Below are positions 1 through 14,638 of a stretch of DNA of 64,000 nucleotides, piece by piece; within the stretch, counting starts at the first letter, position 1, and each line of letters starts with the position of its first letter. Origin of the DNA: Malus domestica (lineage: Eukaryota; Streptophyta; Magnoliopsida; Rosales; Rosaceae). The stretch lies in contig NC_091666.1 in the NCBI RefSeq assembly GCF_042453785.1, positions 23,828,501-23,892,500 on the forward strand, in the 5' to 3' direction. Under the pieces are notes generated by a model. It saw nothing but the letters and a program-made list of their open reading frames with translations. It did no database searches and had not been told where the DNA came from. The position numbers and the translations under genes are program-made.

Positions 1-3107
<3,107 letters not shown>

Positions 3108-3231
3108 TTAAGCGAATGGGGACTCTCCGCGGCCTGCATCGAAAGCTTCACTTCCATCAAGAGCATGAAGTGCACGAATTGAGATTTTGTCTTGTAATTT
3201 TGGTGTAACTCTCTCTCTCTCGCTCTCTCTG

Positions 3232-3268
<37 letters not shown>

Positions 3269-4147
3269 TGTAATTCAAAAGAATGCCCAGTTTTCCTTTT
3301 TATTGGGTTTTCTCTCTTTTTTTATTTACTTTTTTTGGTGGTTGATAGATAATGTAGAAATGTGCACTTTCTAGATGGAGGTTGATATATTGTAAGAAAG
3401 GAATTAGCTTCCAAATTCATCTCTACTTTTTCCATTTACAAATGAATGAGATTACTACTCAGATGGTTGAATGTCATGATCTCATTCAACTCTGTCACAC
3501 AATTTTTCTTTAATTAGTTCGATATGTGACCTTGCTTAGAGGACTTGCATAAAATGGAGACGTCAAGGTGGCGGTGTCCCAAATCCTTCTGCAATGTCGT
3601 GTAAAAAAACAGGCTAAAACATATGGCAATGGGTGATAAGTTTTGACACAGCCTTGGGTACTCACGTTTCACGTAAGTCTCTTCCTTTTTAAACAATGAA
3701 GCATAGCACCATTACACGCATCAACTTTGTTTAGCAATGTTTGCTCGTTATGATGTGTCAGCGTCTCAATTATTCAAATTTCGGTTCATTTATGATTCAA
3801 ACAACAATCTGATCTAATTTAAACAATTGGGAAAGACTGGAACTTGGTCTAAGAGTGAGCACACAAGTTCTAACCAACCTGAATACGCGGACGTTTACAA
3901 ATTACGGTTTAGTTTAGAGAGCAAATATGGTGACGCTGGTAGTGGGAGGTGGCATTGATACTTGGCACCAAATTAAACCATTGTTAAGGAGAAATTTTTC
4001 ATTGTACCTAGAAACATGGGTGGACATCACGTGCCATTATGTAAGTTGAATGATTTTTTTTTCAAGTTGGTAATTTTTAACACAAGTATCTCACCACTTG
4101 TATAGTGACAGTAGTGTACCACCCCGTGTTGCAGGGAATTGATAAAT
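3108..4147. other. 3' UTR and intergenic stretch with CT microsatellite
   Basis: Follows the FtsHi1 stop codon. It starts with a probable 3' UTR that contains an imperfect CT/GTCT microsatellite at about 3209-3268. Beyond it I see AT-rich intergenic DNA with no supportable gene. Confidence 0.6.
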
Positions 4148-5092
4148 CTCTTGTCGTTGAGATGCGGGTCAAAAACTTGAACTCAAAAGCTCAAGGCTTG
4201 TTAATTGAATTGCCTCCTAAAACGGCCATTTAGTCTCAATTTATCTTTTGAAATTGATTTTGTCTCACTTGCCCCCAGAAAACTGACATTTTTAACTCTT
4301 TTGGTCTCACTTCAACCCATTCCATAAAAGAAACGTTAAATTGAAGGGTATCTTGGACACTTCATTTTTTACACACCTCTTAAACTAAAATTGTAATTAA
4401 TTTATCACCAATTGGAATATGTAACTCAACAATGTGAAACTTGTGGTTGCAAACTATGCACATTTGCTTTAGATCATTTTTTTGGTTTTGAGGTTTGCAT
4501 AGGAAGTATTTTGTACCTGATAGCTTAATGGTTTTTTTTTAGATTATAAATTGTGCAACTAATTTGAGATCATTTTCTTATAGGTGAAACTTGTGGTTAA
4601 GCCAATTTTGATTATAAGGATATCTTTGGAATAGGTTAATCATGTTTTCTTTATGTTGTAATGAGTATTTTTCAAGCGCACAGTTTCATTGCGCTAGTAC
4701 AAGAATGCCTTGCAAATGAAATGACTTTATGAAAAAAAAATTGTAACATTTATTTTGGTTGATATAATATTTTGTTGTCAGGAATTTTTCTATTGATTGA
4801 ATAATTTACTTTAAAAATGGTCAAAACACAGTTGTCAAAAATAAAATTGAGATTGTTTTAGTACGTATTGTAAAAAGTAAAATATCCAAAATACTTTTAA
4901 ATTTAACATTTTTTTAGCAGAATAAGATGAAGTGAGATTAAAATAATTAAAAACATCAGTTTTAAAAAGTAAAGCAAAATAAAATTAATTTCAAAAAGTA
5001 AATTGAGACTAAATTGCAGTGTCAGACATTTCAATTAAAAAGCCAAAGCTCAAAATCCAAAAGCGACTTATGCGCCTCTCAACGGCGAAGAG
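4148..5092. mobile_element. non-autonomous DNA transposon with long terminal inverted repeats
   Basis: The left end (about 4200-4325) and the reverse complement of the right end (about 4920-5038) align over roughly 100 bases or more: both read TTAATTGAA, then about 20 bases later TTTAGTCTCAATTTA, then TTTGAAATT, then ATCTCACTTC-like blocks. Weaker similarity extends outward to the CTCTT..CGTTGAG motif at 4148 and its complement ending at 5092. No transposase is visible, and I could not fix the target-site duplication. Long TIRs suggest a Mutator-like element. It lies directly upstream of the SUN gene and may supply part of its promoter region. Confidence 0.6.
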
Positions 5093-5309
5093 TGCTTTAC
5101 GCAACAGTGGGAATAATTAGCCACACAGACCCAAAAAGAAGAAAAAATTTGCCACAAAAAGCAGACAAGGACTTTTCCCGATTCCTATTCCTCAGGAAAT
5201 CCCACATTCTCTCTCCCTACTCCTCTCTCTCTCTGCTATGTTTTTATGATGAAACATAAAGACCCACCAAAACCCTCCAACGCAACGGCCATTTTTGCAC
5301 AGAAGAAAG

Positions 5310-8300
5310 ATGAAGAAGCCTCGGAACGGCTCCTTTTATACCAAAACCCAAACGAGAAACTACCACACCAGCATTGACGGCTCCAATTTCCAGGAAAGCA
5401 ACAGTGGTGGAGAAAGCTGCAAAAGCAAAAGTAAGAAATGCTACAACAACAAGAGCAAGAGCTTCTACGAGCTTTCTCTCTCTCTGATCTTCTCTCTCTG
5501 GTGCCTTGTATTCTTGTTCTACTCTAAGCTCGGTCTCGGCCATGGCAATGGAGGTACTTGGAAATTTTATTGTCCATTTGCGTTTCATTTGTTTGGTTTT
5601 TGTAAAGTTTGCCTCTTTTTACCTGTATTTTCTAATTCCTTATGCCCACTTCTCAACTTTGTATGTTCTAGCAAACCCATTTCCCCAATCCGTATTTATA
5701 TCAATAGATTGAAGAGAAATGGATAAAATAGAACAAAAGCTGGTGCCTTTAATTTTCTGCTGATAAGATTCTCAGAGAAAAGATATCCAAATGTTACGAA
5801 ATGTTACGAAAGAAGAAGATGGTTAGCATTGTTTTGGACACTGTGCTATTGGTGAAATGAATTCCAAATTTCCTTAATGGGTATGAGAAAGTGTCAATAG
5901 GTTCCAGTTTTGTTTTCATTCAACAAACTCCCGCGGAGATGGAAGTCGAGAAGGGGCTTCTCCGCCCATTTCTGATTGGTTTTGGGCTGGATGCTCAACA
6001 ATTTTGTTTCTTTGTTAAAGAATGTGACTACGGGACAGAGGTTCAGGGCCGAAGGGGTAGAGGAAGACCTAGGAAAACTTTGGAAGAGACCCTAAGAAAA
6101 GACTTAGAGTACTTGGATCTAACAGAGGACATGACACAAAATCGAGCACAATGGTGTTCTAGGATTCATATAGCCGACCCCACTTAGTGGGAAAAGGCTT
6201 TGTTGTTGTTGTTGTTGTTGTTGTTAAAGAATGTTCATATCTTGGAGTCTAGATTCTGAGAAGTTCTATGTAGGTATTCTATTTCTTCTTCTTTCGAATA
6301 ATATGGTTTCACTATTGTTTTTTTCCTAACTAATGTCTCTGCTCTAGTTTATAGATTGATAACTTTGCTGAAGTTTAATGTTGGGGAAATCTCTTCAGCT
6401 AGTACCCTTATATTCTTCATCATCAATGAAATTATTTCTACGATTTACAGAATCTTATCATTTAGCTGGAGCTAAGAGAGTATTTTAATTGGAATCGCCA
6501 TTCAGCTATTTTCGGATGCATGCTTTTAGGATAAGCTATTTGTGTGGCATTTCAGCTTTTACCCTTGTCTACTATTTTTGCGGATTTGATCATTTAACTT
6601 GAGCATATATTTTCTTCAGGGAATTCAGCTCCTGATAACAGATCTACACATTATCCTAGTGTTCACAATGGTAAGCACGGTGACCATGCATGCTCATTTG
6701 TAGAAAATGGAAGCGGAAAACAGACAAATGGACTGGTATTGGATTTTACTTCGTCTCAAAGCTGTAACAATTCTGGAGTTTCTGACAACTATGCAATTTC
6801 CAAGTACTCACTTCCAGAGACGGACAGATTAGAAAAAATAGTTTGGAGTATTTTAGGCTATGGTGATTTGGTTTGTGAACTACATCAAGCACATGATTAT
6901 AACACAAATCATTCAGGACAACTTCTGAATGGAGGAACTTCTCATCCCTCCTATCTCAATATTGACGAATTTCGAAACATAACAAAGCAGGAAAAAGGTC
7001 AGGATATGCCAAGTCAGCTTATTAACATTACCCAGGGGCTTGAATCTGATGGAATGGAATACAACTATGCCTCTGCATCCAAAGGTGCAAAAGTGGTGGC
7101 TCACAATAAGGAAGCAAAGGGAGCATGTAACATATTGGGAAAGGATCACGATAAGTACCTGAGAAACCCTTGTTCCGTCGGGGGAAAGTTTGTTATAGTT
7201 GAGCTTGCAGAAGAGACTCTGGTAAATTCTGTCAAGATTGCAAACTTTGAGCACTACTCTTCTAATTTCAAGGAATTTGAATTGTCTGGAAGTTTAAGTT
7301 ATCCGGCAGAAGCGTGGTTGCCATTGGGCAACTTTGTTGCTGCTAATGTCAAGCATGCTCAGACCTTTAAGCTGCCTGAACCCAAATGGGTAAGATACTT
7401 GAAGTTAGATTTACTAAGTCACTATGGGTCTGAGTTTTACTGCACATTAAGTGTTCTAGAGGTGTATGGCATTAACGCAATTGAGCGGATGCTAGAAGAT
7501 CTGATTGTGGCGCCTGCAGAACCTGCAGCCAATAAATTGGCAGAGCCTAATTCAACTGTACAATTGTCTCCAAGAGAAGAGGTTGGTTCAACTGACGGGA
7601 GAACAAGTAATGAAGGTCAAACTGGGGTTCGAACAGCTGGTGTAGGGACAGAAAGTGTTGAAGATACACAAAAGGTCAATGTAGATGTTACCAAAAATCC
7701 AGTAACTACGAGCAAGATTCCAGAGCCGGTTCTGAAGGTTAGACAGCAGCCGAATGGAAGAATTCCTGGTGACTCAGTTCTGAAGATTTTAATGCAAAAA
7801 GTGAGGTCACTCGAGCTGAACTTAGCTGTGCTGGAGGAATATATCAAAGAATTAAATCGAAGACAGGGGGGTATCTTGCCGGAGGTTGGTAAAGAGCTGT
7901 TGAGAATATCATTGCTTCTGGATCAAAGCAAAACGGAGATCAAAGATATCTTGCAATGGAAGGAAATTATGGTACTGCATTGTTTTTTTTCTTAAAACTT
8001 ACTATCCATATAATGTTTATGCATATAATTTTCGGGACAGGAAGCTTATCAACCTAATTGTTTGGCATTCTTCGATTCAGGAAAAAAGTATTACCGACCT
8101 TGAATCATGGAAAGCTGCTGTTTCATCCCAAGTGAATGCATTGGCCGGGGAAAATAACATGTTAAGGTTAGATATACTTCTAACTTATAGGCTTTTGTGA
8201 TGTAGTAAATTCTCCATTCTCGTTGCTTCACATCAATCTATAGATTCACTGACATCGCTCTTTGTTACTGCAGAATAGACATTGAGAAGGTTGTGAAGGA

Positions 8301-8538
8301 TCAAGCGAGCCTCGAAAGCAAAGAGCTTGCGGTTCTAGCAGTTAGTCTTTTCTTTTTGTGCTTTGCAATTCTGAAACTAGTTTCAATGCAAATTTTGACA
8401 TTTTTAAGAGGAGCCTCCTCGTCCTCGTCCTCGCCGTCTCAGTCTCAGCCTGAGAATGCATGCAGGAACAATAGAGGTTGGGTTTTTATGATTGTTAGCA
8501 GCAGTATGACAATATTCATTACTTTGATCTATAGTTAG
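5310..8538 (+). CDS. SUN5: mid-SUN domain protein (SUN3/4/5 type)
   Basis: Four exons: 5310-5553, 6620-7971, 8081-8166 and 8274-8538, giving 648 residues. The start is the ATG whose peptide begins MKKPRNG; only a non-ATG codon lies further upstream in frame. Seen: an N-terminal membrane segment at about residues 53-75, a SUN domain at about 228-365 in the middle of the protein (ending in LEVYGI), a coiled coil near residues 470-500, and two C-terminal membrane segments. This layout, with one transmembrane helix before a central SUN domain and two after, defines plant mid-SUN proteins of the nuclear envelope and ER, which bind KASH partners and tether nucleus to cytoskeleton. From memory the Arabidopsis neighbour of FtsHi1 is SUN5 (At4g23950), which supports the symbol, but SUN3/4 cannot be excluded. 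Intron 1 (5554-6619) carries a LINE insertion. Confidence 0.9.
6026..6222 (+). mobile_element. 5'-truncated RTE-clade LINE with (TTG)n tail
   Basis: About 197 bases inside intron 1 of the SUN gene. It encodes only the last residues of a plant RTE-type endonuclease/reverse transcriptase ([13 protein letters not shown]...RIHIADPT, stop) and ends in a (TTG) repeat, the usual tail of plant RTE LINEs. The 12-base direct repeat GTTAAAGAATGT lies on both sides (6014-6025 and 6223-6234), a clear target-site duplication, so the copy was dead on arrival by 5' truncation. Confidence 0.88.
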
Positions 8539-9963
8539 AAATTCCTCTTAATTTTCTTATAGTCCCAATCCAGCTTTAGCATTAGGTTTTTGGCCACTTG
8601 TTAATTTTAGATTTTTTTTATTTGTATAATAGAAAGAAATTTGTTGTAGAAAAACTCAAAATTCATGTCGTTGGATGAATCACAATTTTTGTGGTTGATA
8701 AGAAAATATTTCGAAACTGGTTCTTTGTTTCTTTTTTTTTCCCCCTAGAGTTTTGAAATTAATAATATTTACAAACGTGAGTTATGTCAGTTAGTTAAAA
8801 CAGTGTGACGCCCCTAACTTACAAATTCGAATCCCGCTTACTCAGAAAAATAATTTAGAATATCTTCTTGGTGAAGAGGTGAAAAAAAAATCCTGGGCCC
8901 TTCACTTGGTTTGAGCTGAACTTTGGTGTGTCAAGGTCCAACTGGTCTTGCTTTGTTGCTTTGGACAGCCCAAGCCTGTGTGATGTCGTTTTAATAGAAT
9001 CTTTTTTGTAATATCCTTTTATTCCGTACGATGAAAATTGATACGTTGACCAAAAGGGCTAAAAGTCTGAAATGCCCTGCTACGCAGTGGTTCAAATTTT
9101 TTTTATGGACTCTAAAATTGAATATTTTTTGTAAGTTTTTTTTATATACGACATAATAATTAGGCTAAATTCATCTAAAACTGTTTTACTCAATTTGATT
9201 AAACTATGTTTTGGCAACAAAAAAAAAATATTGATTGAACTATTACGGTATGAACAATTTTTTTAGGCTCATCTAACGTAAAGTTCGCTCTGTAGCTTAA
9301 GGAAAACAAACTAATGAATCTATAAGTATTAAAGAATATTTGTTTTTTTGGGGACAAATGACAACGTTAGTGTGTTAAAAATGTTAGGAGAGATGATCAA
9401 TGTGATCGAATCTGTACCACGTACATAAACATAATTGTTTTCCACCAATTTTTATTTAAAATTTTATTTTCTTGTCTTTGTTGAGTAGGAAGACAAGTGT
9501 TACGTAGTCTAAAAATAGAAGCGCCGTTTGTAAATAAATCAAGTAAAATTTCAATGATAAAAATGAATTCCAATGAAAAAAATGATAAAAAAATTAATTT
9601 GAACAAGGAAAAGTCTAATTACGAAAGCACCCCCAAGTATTTTTAAAAAAGAATAGAGTATTTATTTGATTTTATTTAATATTTGACCCGGTACACACGG
9701 TTCGAGTTGATTCTCCGGACTCAGTCCGTTGCCACTCACGAGTCACCAACTCACAACCAACCTCTCTTTCCCTCTTTCCGCTCTTTATCTCTGCAAAATT
9801 TCGATCCCATCACCATTTTCTAGGGTTTTTCAAACCTGAACCCGCCGAGGCAAAACGGCCCAGTCTCGCCCCCACCCGCGGACGCAGCACACCCTTATCC
9901 TGGATCTCCCACCACCAGATTTCTAGGGCTTTTCTTGTTCTGCAGAGCTTTCATGTCTTATGA
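8539..9963. other. intergenic stretch between SUN and F-box genes
   Basis: AT-rich, with poly-A and poly-T runs. I see no gene or bounded repeat. The last 250 bases (about 9715-9963) are C-rich and probably hold the promoter and 5' UTR of the F-box gene. Confidence 0.5.
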
Positions 9964-12231
9964 ATGGAGATTATTTCCCTCACTCTCTCTTATACCCAAA
10001 CCTTCTTTGTAGCCCTAATTTTTACTTTTCTCACCTTTTTCCTCGCTCTCCTCGCCGTCCGATCACTCCCCGGCAAACCCAAATCGGGCAGCGCTGCCTC
10101 TGCCACCTCGTCGTCGAGTGGAAGCGGAAAGGCCTGCACTTGCTGTACTAATCACCGGGAAGAGGTCGTTTCGGGCTCCGATTCGGGGCCCGTGAGCGCG
10201 CCGCACTTGAACGGCGGGACGGATACGGACGTGACGGAGAAGCCGACGGCGGCGGTGGCCGTACTGGAGCGGCATACGGGCGCGTCGATGATGGAGCAGC
10301 TGGTTCCGGAGATTAGGACGCATGCTCTTAGCTATCTGGACTACCCGAGCCTCTGTAGGCTTTCGATGACCAATTCGCTCATGCGGAGGGCCGCCAATGA
10401 TGATAATGCTTGGAAGGCGCTTTATCATAAGGTACGTGATTACTGAATTTTTAGTTGCATTTGAGGTATTTTTATGTGGGTGTTTGTTCAATTTTGATTT
10501 GAAGCTAAGATGGTTGCCCAATTGAAGGGATTGTGTTTGGTTGCAAAGAAAATGTGGGAAAATTGGGACCCTTTATTCATCTCTATCAATCGAAAATCCG
10601 TTGTGATTGTGTTTATAGTATTGGAACTTTGGAATGTTGTTTGACGTATGGTACATTTTCTAATTTAGGAATGTGATTTGACATGTGGGATGGGATTAGG
10701 CTTTTGTACGGTTATTTATGGTACATTTCGGTGCCTGAGAGATTACAAGATTAATCCTTTTTATTTGCTTTTCGTATCGGTTTTGGTTAATGGAATGTTG
10801 TTTGACATATGTGATGAAATTAGGATCCTCCATGTTACCTACGGTACATTTTCTAACTTGGGAATGTGGTTTGGCATGTGGGATGAGATTAGGCTTTTGT
10901 ATGGTTATTTATGGTACATTTTCGGTGCCTGAGAGATTACAAGATTAATCCTTTTTATTTGCTTTTCGTGTTGGTTTTGGTTAATGGATATCATTGGATC
11001 TAGTCTTCTGCATGAAGTTTTCATTCCTTTAAATGGTGAAATTTCTTACATTTAAACTTCCTAATGCATAATGGTTTTGGTGTATGGATAACATGGGATT
11101 TAGCCCGCGAGAGTGTTGAGACACGTGTTTAGTTTAATTTAGAAACAGCGATTTTGTCCGTATCTGAGACCCTAACCTGTGTCGGTTTCTTATGTACTGG
11201 CATCTGATACCAAAACATTTTGTAAGAATATTTTGTTATGGGCTTTCAAATTTTCTTTCAGGACTTCACCTTGGAACAGGATAGCGTAACCCCAGTTAAT
11301 GGATGGAAAGCTTACTATGCTGCTACAAGAGCGATTGTGAATGTCAATACTGAATTCTTTAACTTTATCCGAGGAAGGTCACTTCCAGAAATGAGTCGTT
11401 TATGGCTGAATGCAGATTATGTGAAGTGTGTTCATGCCTCTGGAGAACTCTTTTCGGGGTAAGATGCCTCATTTGTGTACAACTGTACAACAACTGCATT
11501 TTTATGACTGTTTTCTTCTGTTAAGTTCATCCAAGTGATTGAGAGATTTTTTTAACGTTCCTTTTCATTCACTAACAGACCCTTTTTTGTTTTCATTCTT
11601 AAACTCCTGTTCTGCCTCGTGTTTTAACGGTTTTCTTTATTTGATGGGAGTGAAATGCTATCTATTGAAACTTAGATTTAGATAAAAGAGTCAACCAAAT
11701 GTACATGACAGTTATTAGATGGCTTTCGGGTAGGGGTTATTGACATGATAGGAAGATCCCGTTTGATTATTTGAATTTTGGTGGAAATTGAAAGAGTGAG
11801 GGTTTCATACCCGTAACCTCTCTTTGGTTTGATCTTGAAACATTATTAGTTGTTTCTTTCTCTATAGAGCTGATTTTATTCTTGTGGTTTTAAATATCCA
11901 TAACGCCTTTTTGGTTTTCCGTTTGCGCCTGATTAATATATGACACCCAGAGCTAAGTCATTTTTGCTACCTCTTTAGGTACAATGCTGTTATACAGAGT
12001 TGGCAACTAGCATTTAATTGGGAGCAAGGGGTTAACTTTCAGATTCGAGATGTGCGTGCGCGGGTTCTAACAGACATGGCCTGGGTTACCATGAAAACCT
12101 ATGTTGAAATTGACACTGGGCCATTCAATGTGACCAACGTCTATGAGTTCCATAACGGGCGATGGTACATGGTGCATCATCATGGCTCTGTGATGGATGT
12201 AGAGGGAGAACAGCAGATTGTGCAGGGGTAA
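9964..12231 (+). CDS. SKIP8: F-box protein with NTF2-like C-terminal domain (SKIP8-like)
   Basis: Three exons: 9964-10431, 11262-11458 and 11979-12231, 305 residues. The start is the ATG giving MEIISLTL; an overlapping ATG four bases upstream is in another frame. Seen: a hydrophobic segment at about residues 8-32 (membrane anchor or signal), a low-complexity S/G linker, an F-box at about 108-154 (MEQLVPEI..LSYLDYPSLCRLSMT), and a C-terminal NTF2/SnoaL-like fold at about 170-300 (VNTEFFNFIRGR, AVIQSWQLAFNW, VYEFHNGRWYMVHHH). The family is expected to bind SKP1/ASK in an SCF ubiquitin ligase; the ligand of the NTF2-like part is unknown. In Arabidopsis, as I recall, SKIP8 (At4g10925) lies beside KELP, as here. 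Intron 1 contains a tandem duplication. Confidence 0.85.
10631..10988. repeat. tandem duplication in intron 1 of the F-box gene
   Basis: Two diverged direct copies: about 10631-10791 (161 bases) and 10792-10988 (about 193 bases, with roughly 32 extra bases near its start). Shared blocks include GGAATGTTGTTTGAC, GGTACATTTTCTAA, GATTAGGCTTTTGTA and GAGAGATTACAAGATTAATC. Confidence 0.85.
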
Positions 12232-13571
12232 CAAAGAAGTGAAGATACGATGATACTGATTATATAACTTAATACTAGTTTTAAGAAAATAGTGGTATCT
12301 ACTGCAGGAGAAAGTCGATTTAACATTCGATATATTTTCCCCGGAAAGATGTTTTTAATTTTTCCAACCTCAGTTTTGGTTGTTTTTTCTGGTAAAAAGG
12401 GGGTTTGCTTCCCTTTTCTCTCCCTGTTATTGCTATTATCATAATTGTTGATAATTTGTTTTTGCGGAATTAATTAGTTGGATATAAAAATGAGTTTGAA
12501 TGAGATCTAAAGCTTGAATGAACAAGGTACTCAGAGTCCAAGCCTCATGAAAAGAGTAAGATATGGGGGGTTTTGGTATCCTTCCTGGATTCAGTTCTGT
12601 TTTGAACCTACGTGATGAGTAACAAAAAGTTGAATCCAAGAAGGATACCGAACAAGCTCTTTCCTGATGATTTTCACAAGAAATAACTTAAATCCATTTG
12701 CTTACCTAATTTTGCACCACAATGACATTCTAGGATTTATATAGCCGATCTCACTTGGTGAGAAAAGGTTTTGTTGTTGTTGTAGCAGTCAACATTTAAA
12801 ATCAATCCTCTTATCGTAAGAGATTATGCCGTGTAATCGAGAATGGATATACGTCACCAGATCAATGTGTGAGATACATACATTTGGGTGTATACCTAAT
12901 ATGTTTTTGGAAATATATTTCCAAAACATGAGTGAGATACTTATATTTGGATGCATATGAGGTTATATCCAAGATTTTTTGGAAATATATCTTCAGGATT
13001 TGTGCAAGTGAGACATTGAGATGCATAAACATGAGGATTTATTCAGTTACACTCAAGATTTTCTCCAATGAAAGATGATCCATAAGCTTATGATTTTTAA
13101 CAAGAAAGAATTAGTAAAAGGATGAGAGAATTTAGAACTACAAAAAGTAAGGAAAGGGAATTAGATCAACTAGTCACTCTAGTTGATCCATTTCTTAATT
13201 GTTAGTATTTAATTAATTATTTATTTATAGGGAAAGCTAAGGTGTGAAATGATTATTATACCTACGCCTTTAGTGAGTACATGAAATTCAAGAATTAAAA
13301 TTATTCTAATTCTTATTTTTGCATCGGTCTATAAATGTTAAAATTATAAACTATGTGTTGAATGTCAATAATTGATTAGTAACGGGTTTTGCAGCATAAA
13401 ATAAGCATGATCAATTAATGCTCGATCGAAACACTAATTTTTTCGTGCGTGTTTGTGTTGAGTTAACATGTTGTTCGAAATTCTGCCAAGTCTAGGTGAG
13501 AAAAACATAGGTAAAAGGGGTTTATCAGCGTAACACAATAAATAATAAGCATGAAATAGAGAAGCATCTGA
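12232..13571. other. intergenic stretch with LINE end and degenerate repeats
   Basis: Holds the 3' UTR of the F-box gene, a small RTE LINE end at 12720-12783, and two diverged direct copies of a segment (near 12867-12935 and 12935-13010) sharing GTGAGATAC, TTTGGATG and TTTTTGGAAATATAT. The remainder is AT-rich without a visible gene. Confidence 0.5.
12720..12783 (+). mobile_element. 3' end fragment of an RTE LINE
   Basis: Very short copy of the same 3' end seen in the SUN intron: TTCTAGGATTTATATAGCCG, then CACTTGGTGAGAAAAGG, then four TTG units. Only the last codons and tail remain, and no target-site duplication could be identified. Confidence 0.75.
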
Positions 13572-13643
13572 GGTTCCATGGTCTAGCGGTTAGGACATTA
13601 GACTCTGAATCTAGTAACCCGAGTTCAAATCTCGGTGGAACCT
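13572..13643 (+). tRNA. tRNA-Gln (CTG)
   Basis: A 72-base cloverleaf with acceptor arms GGTTCCA and TGGAACC, discriminator T, A-box TGGTCTAGCGG, T-arm GTTCAAATC and a seven-base anticodon loop CTCTGAA with anticodon CTG at 13605-13607. There is no intron. A T-run follows about 20 bases downstream, as expected for a Pol III terminator. Confidence 0.97.
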
Positions 13644-13788
13644 CCAACCTTTTTCTTTTCTCCAATTTTTTTTTCACGCTTTTTTATTTTTCTAAACCTC
13701 GATGTGTGAACCTTACAATTGAAAGAAAAAGAGTGGGAAGGAAATTATCTAGTCCTCTCACTCCACCTCTCATCCTACTGGGAAAACA

Positions 13789-14638
13789 ATGGGAACATCC
13801 CTTCTCTCACCTCCCATCCCACTCTCTCACTTCCCTCACACCGCCACCGCCACCGCCACCAAGACATGGCCGCAATTCCATCCCTCTACAACAACTCTCA
13901 TCAAAACCTCCTCCCCATCTTCTAAATCTCTCACCCTTCTCTCTTCAACTTCCTCACCTTCCTCAGTTGCAGAAGATGATGATTCTCTTGCTTCCCCATC
14001 ACAGCCCCCCACTCAACAGCTCCCCCTCAGGTACTCCAAATCTTTCACCTCATTCTGTCACAAACCCACTAATTGGAACTTGGATTCCATCCCAAATTTT
14101 ACATCTTTTTGCAGATATAGTATAATTTGAGAACTTTTCTGTGAGTTGATTTAAGTTTCTCTTTGGCAAAGTTGTGAACTTTGGTATGCAGGTGGTGTGA
14201 AATATAATATAGATTGCATCACTTGGAAACTTTTTGTTCAAATTTTGATTCTTAAATGTGGGATTTAGCTCTATGATTCTGAATTTTGATGATTAATTAA
14301 GGGGAATGAAACTTTCCGTTGATTCTCGTGTGTAGCGGGAGAAAAGGGGTGTACGGAAATCATTTCGCTTAAAGAACATGTGTGTGTGATATGTGGTGTT
14401 TAATGTGAACCAAATTTGGTGCAGTGGCTGTAAGTCCTGTGGGAGAGAGGAGGTGGAGAAGGGATGCAATGGGGAGGGAAGGATTCAGGGTGGAATTGCA
14501 ACATTTCCAGGCTTTGGTTGGTGGCCTATAAAAGCTTACAGGCCCTGTCCTGGTTTTGTGGAATCTGGCGGCCGCTATAGGCGACAAGGGCAAAGCTTGG
14601 ATGAGGTTGCCTTCGGAAGAGGGGGAAGAGGAGACTAG
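13789..14638 (+). CDS. small putative plastid protein with cysteine motif, function unknown
   Basis: Two exons, 13789-14030 and 14425-14638 (GT-AG), giving 151 residues. The first 80 or so residues are rich in S, T and P with few acidic residues until about 62, like a chloroplast transit peptide. The second exon encodes a compact block that looks strongly conserved: SGCKSCGREEVEKGCNGEG, then GGIATFPGFGWWPIKAYRPC, ending in SGGRYRRQGQSLDEV. The cysteines C-x2-C, a further C and the late C could bind metal. I recall similar unnamed plant proteins predicted for plastids but no function, so none is given. The splice joining QLPL to SGCK is phase-consistent. The start is the first ATG in the frame of the transit-like peptide; another ATG upstream is in a different frame. 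Confidence 0.72.

Noticed and set aside
8790-8850. Possible tRNA-derived SINE (ATTCGAATCCC like a B-box)
   Set aside because: Only one box-like motif, with no A-box at the right distance, no tail and no target duplication.
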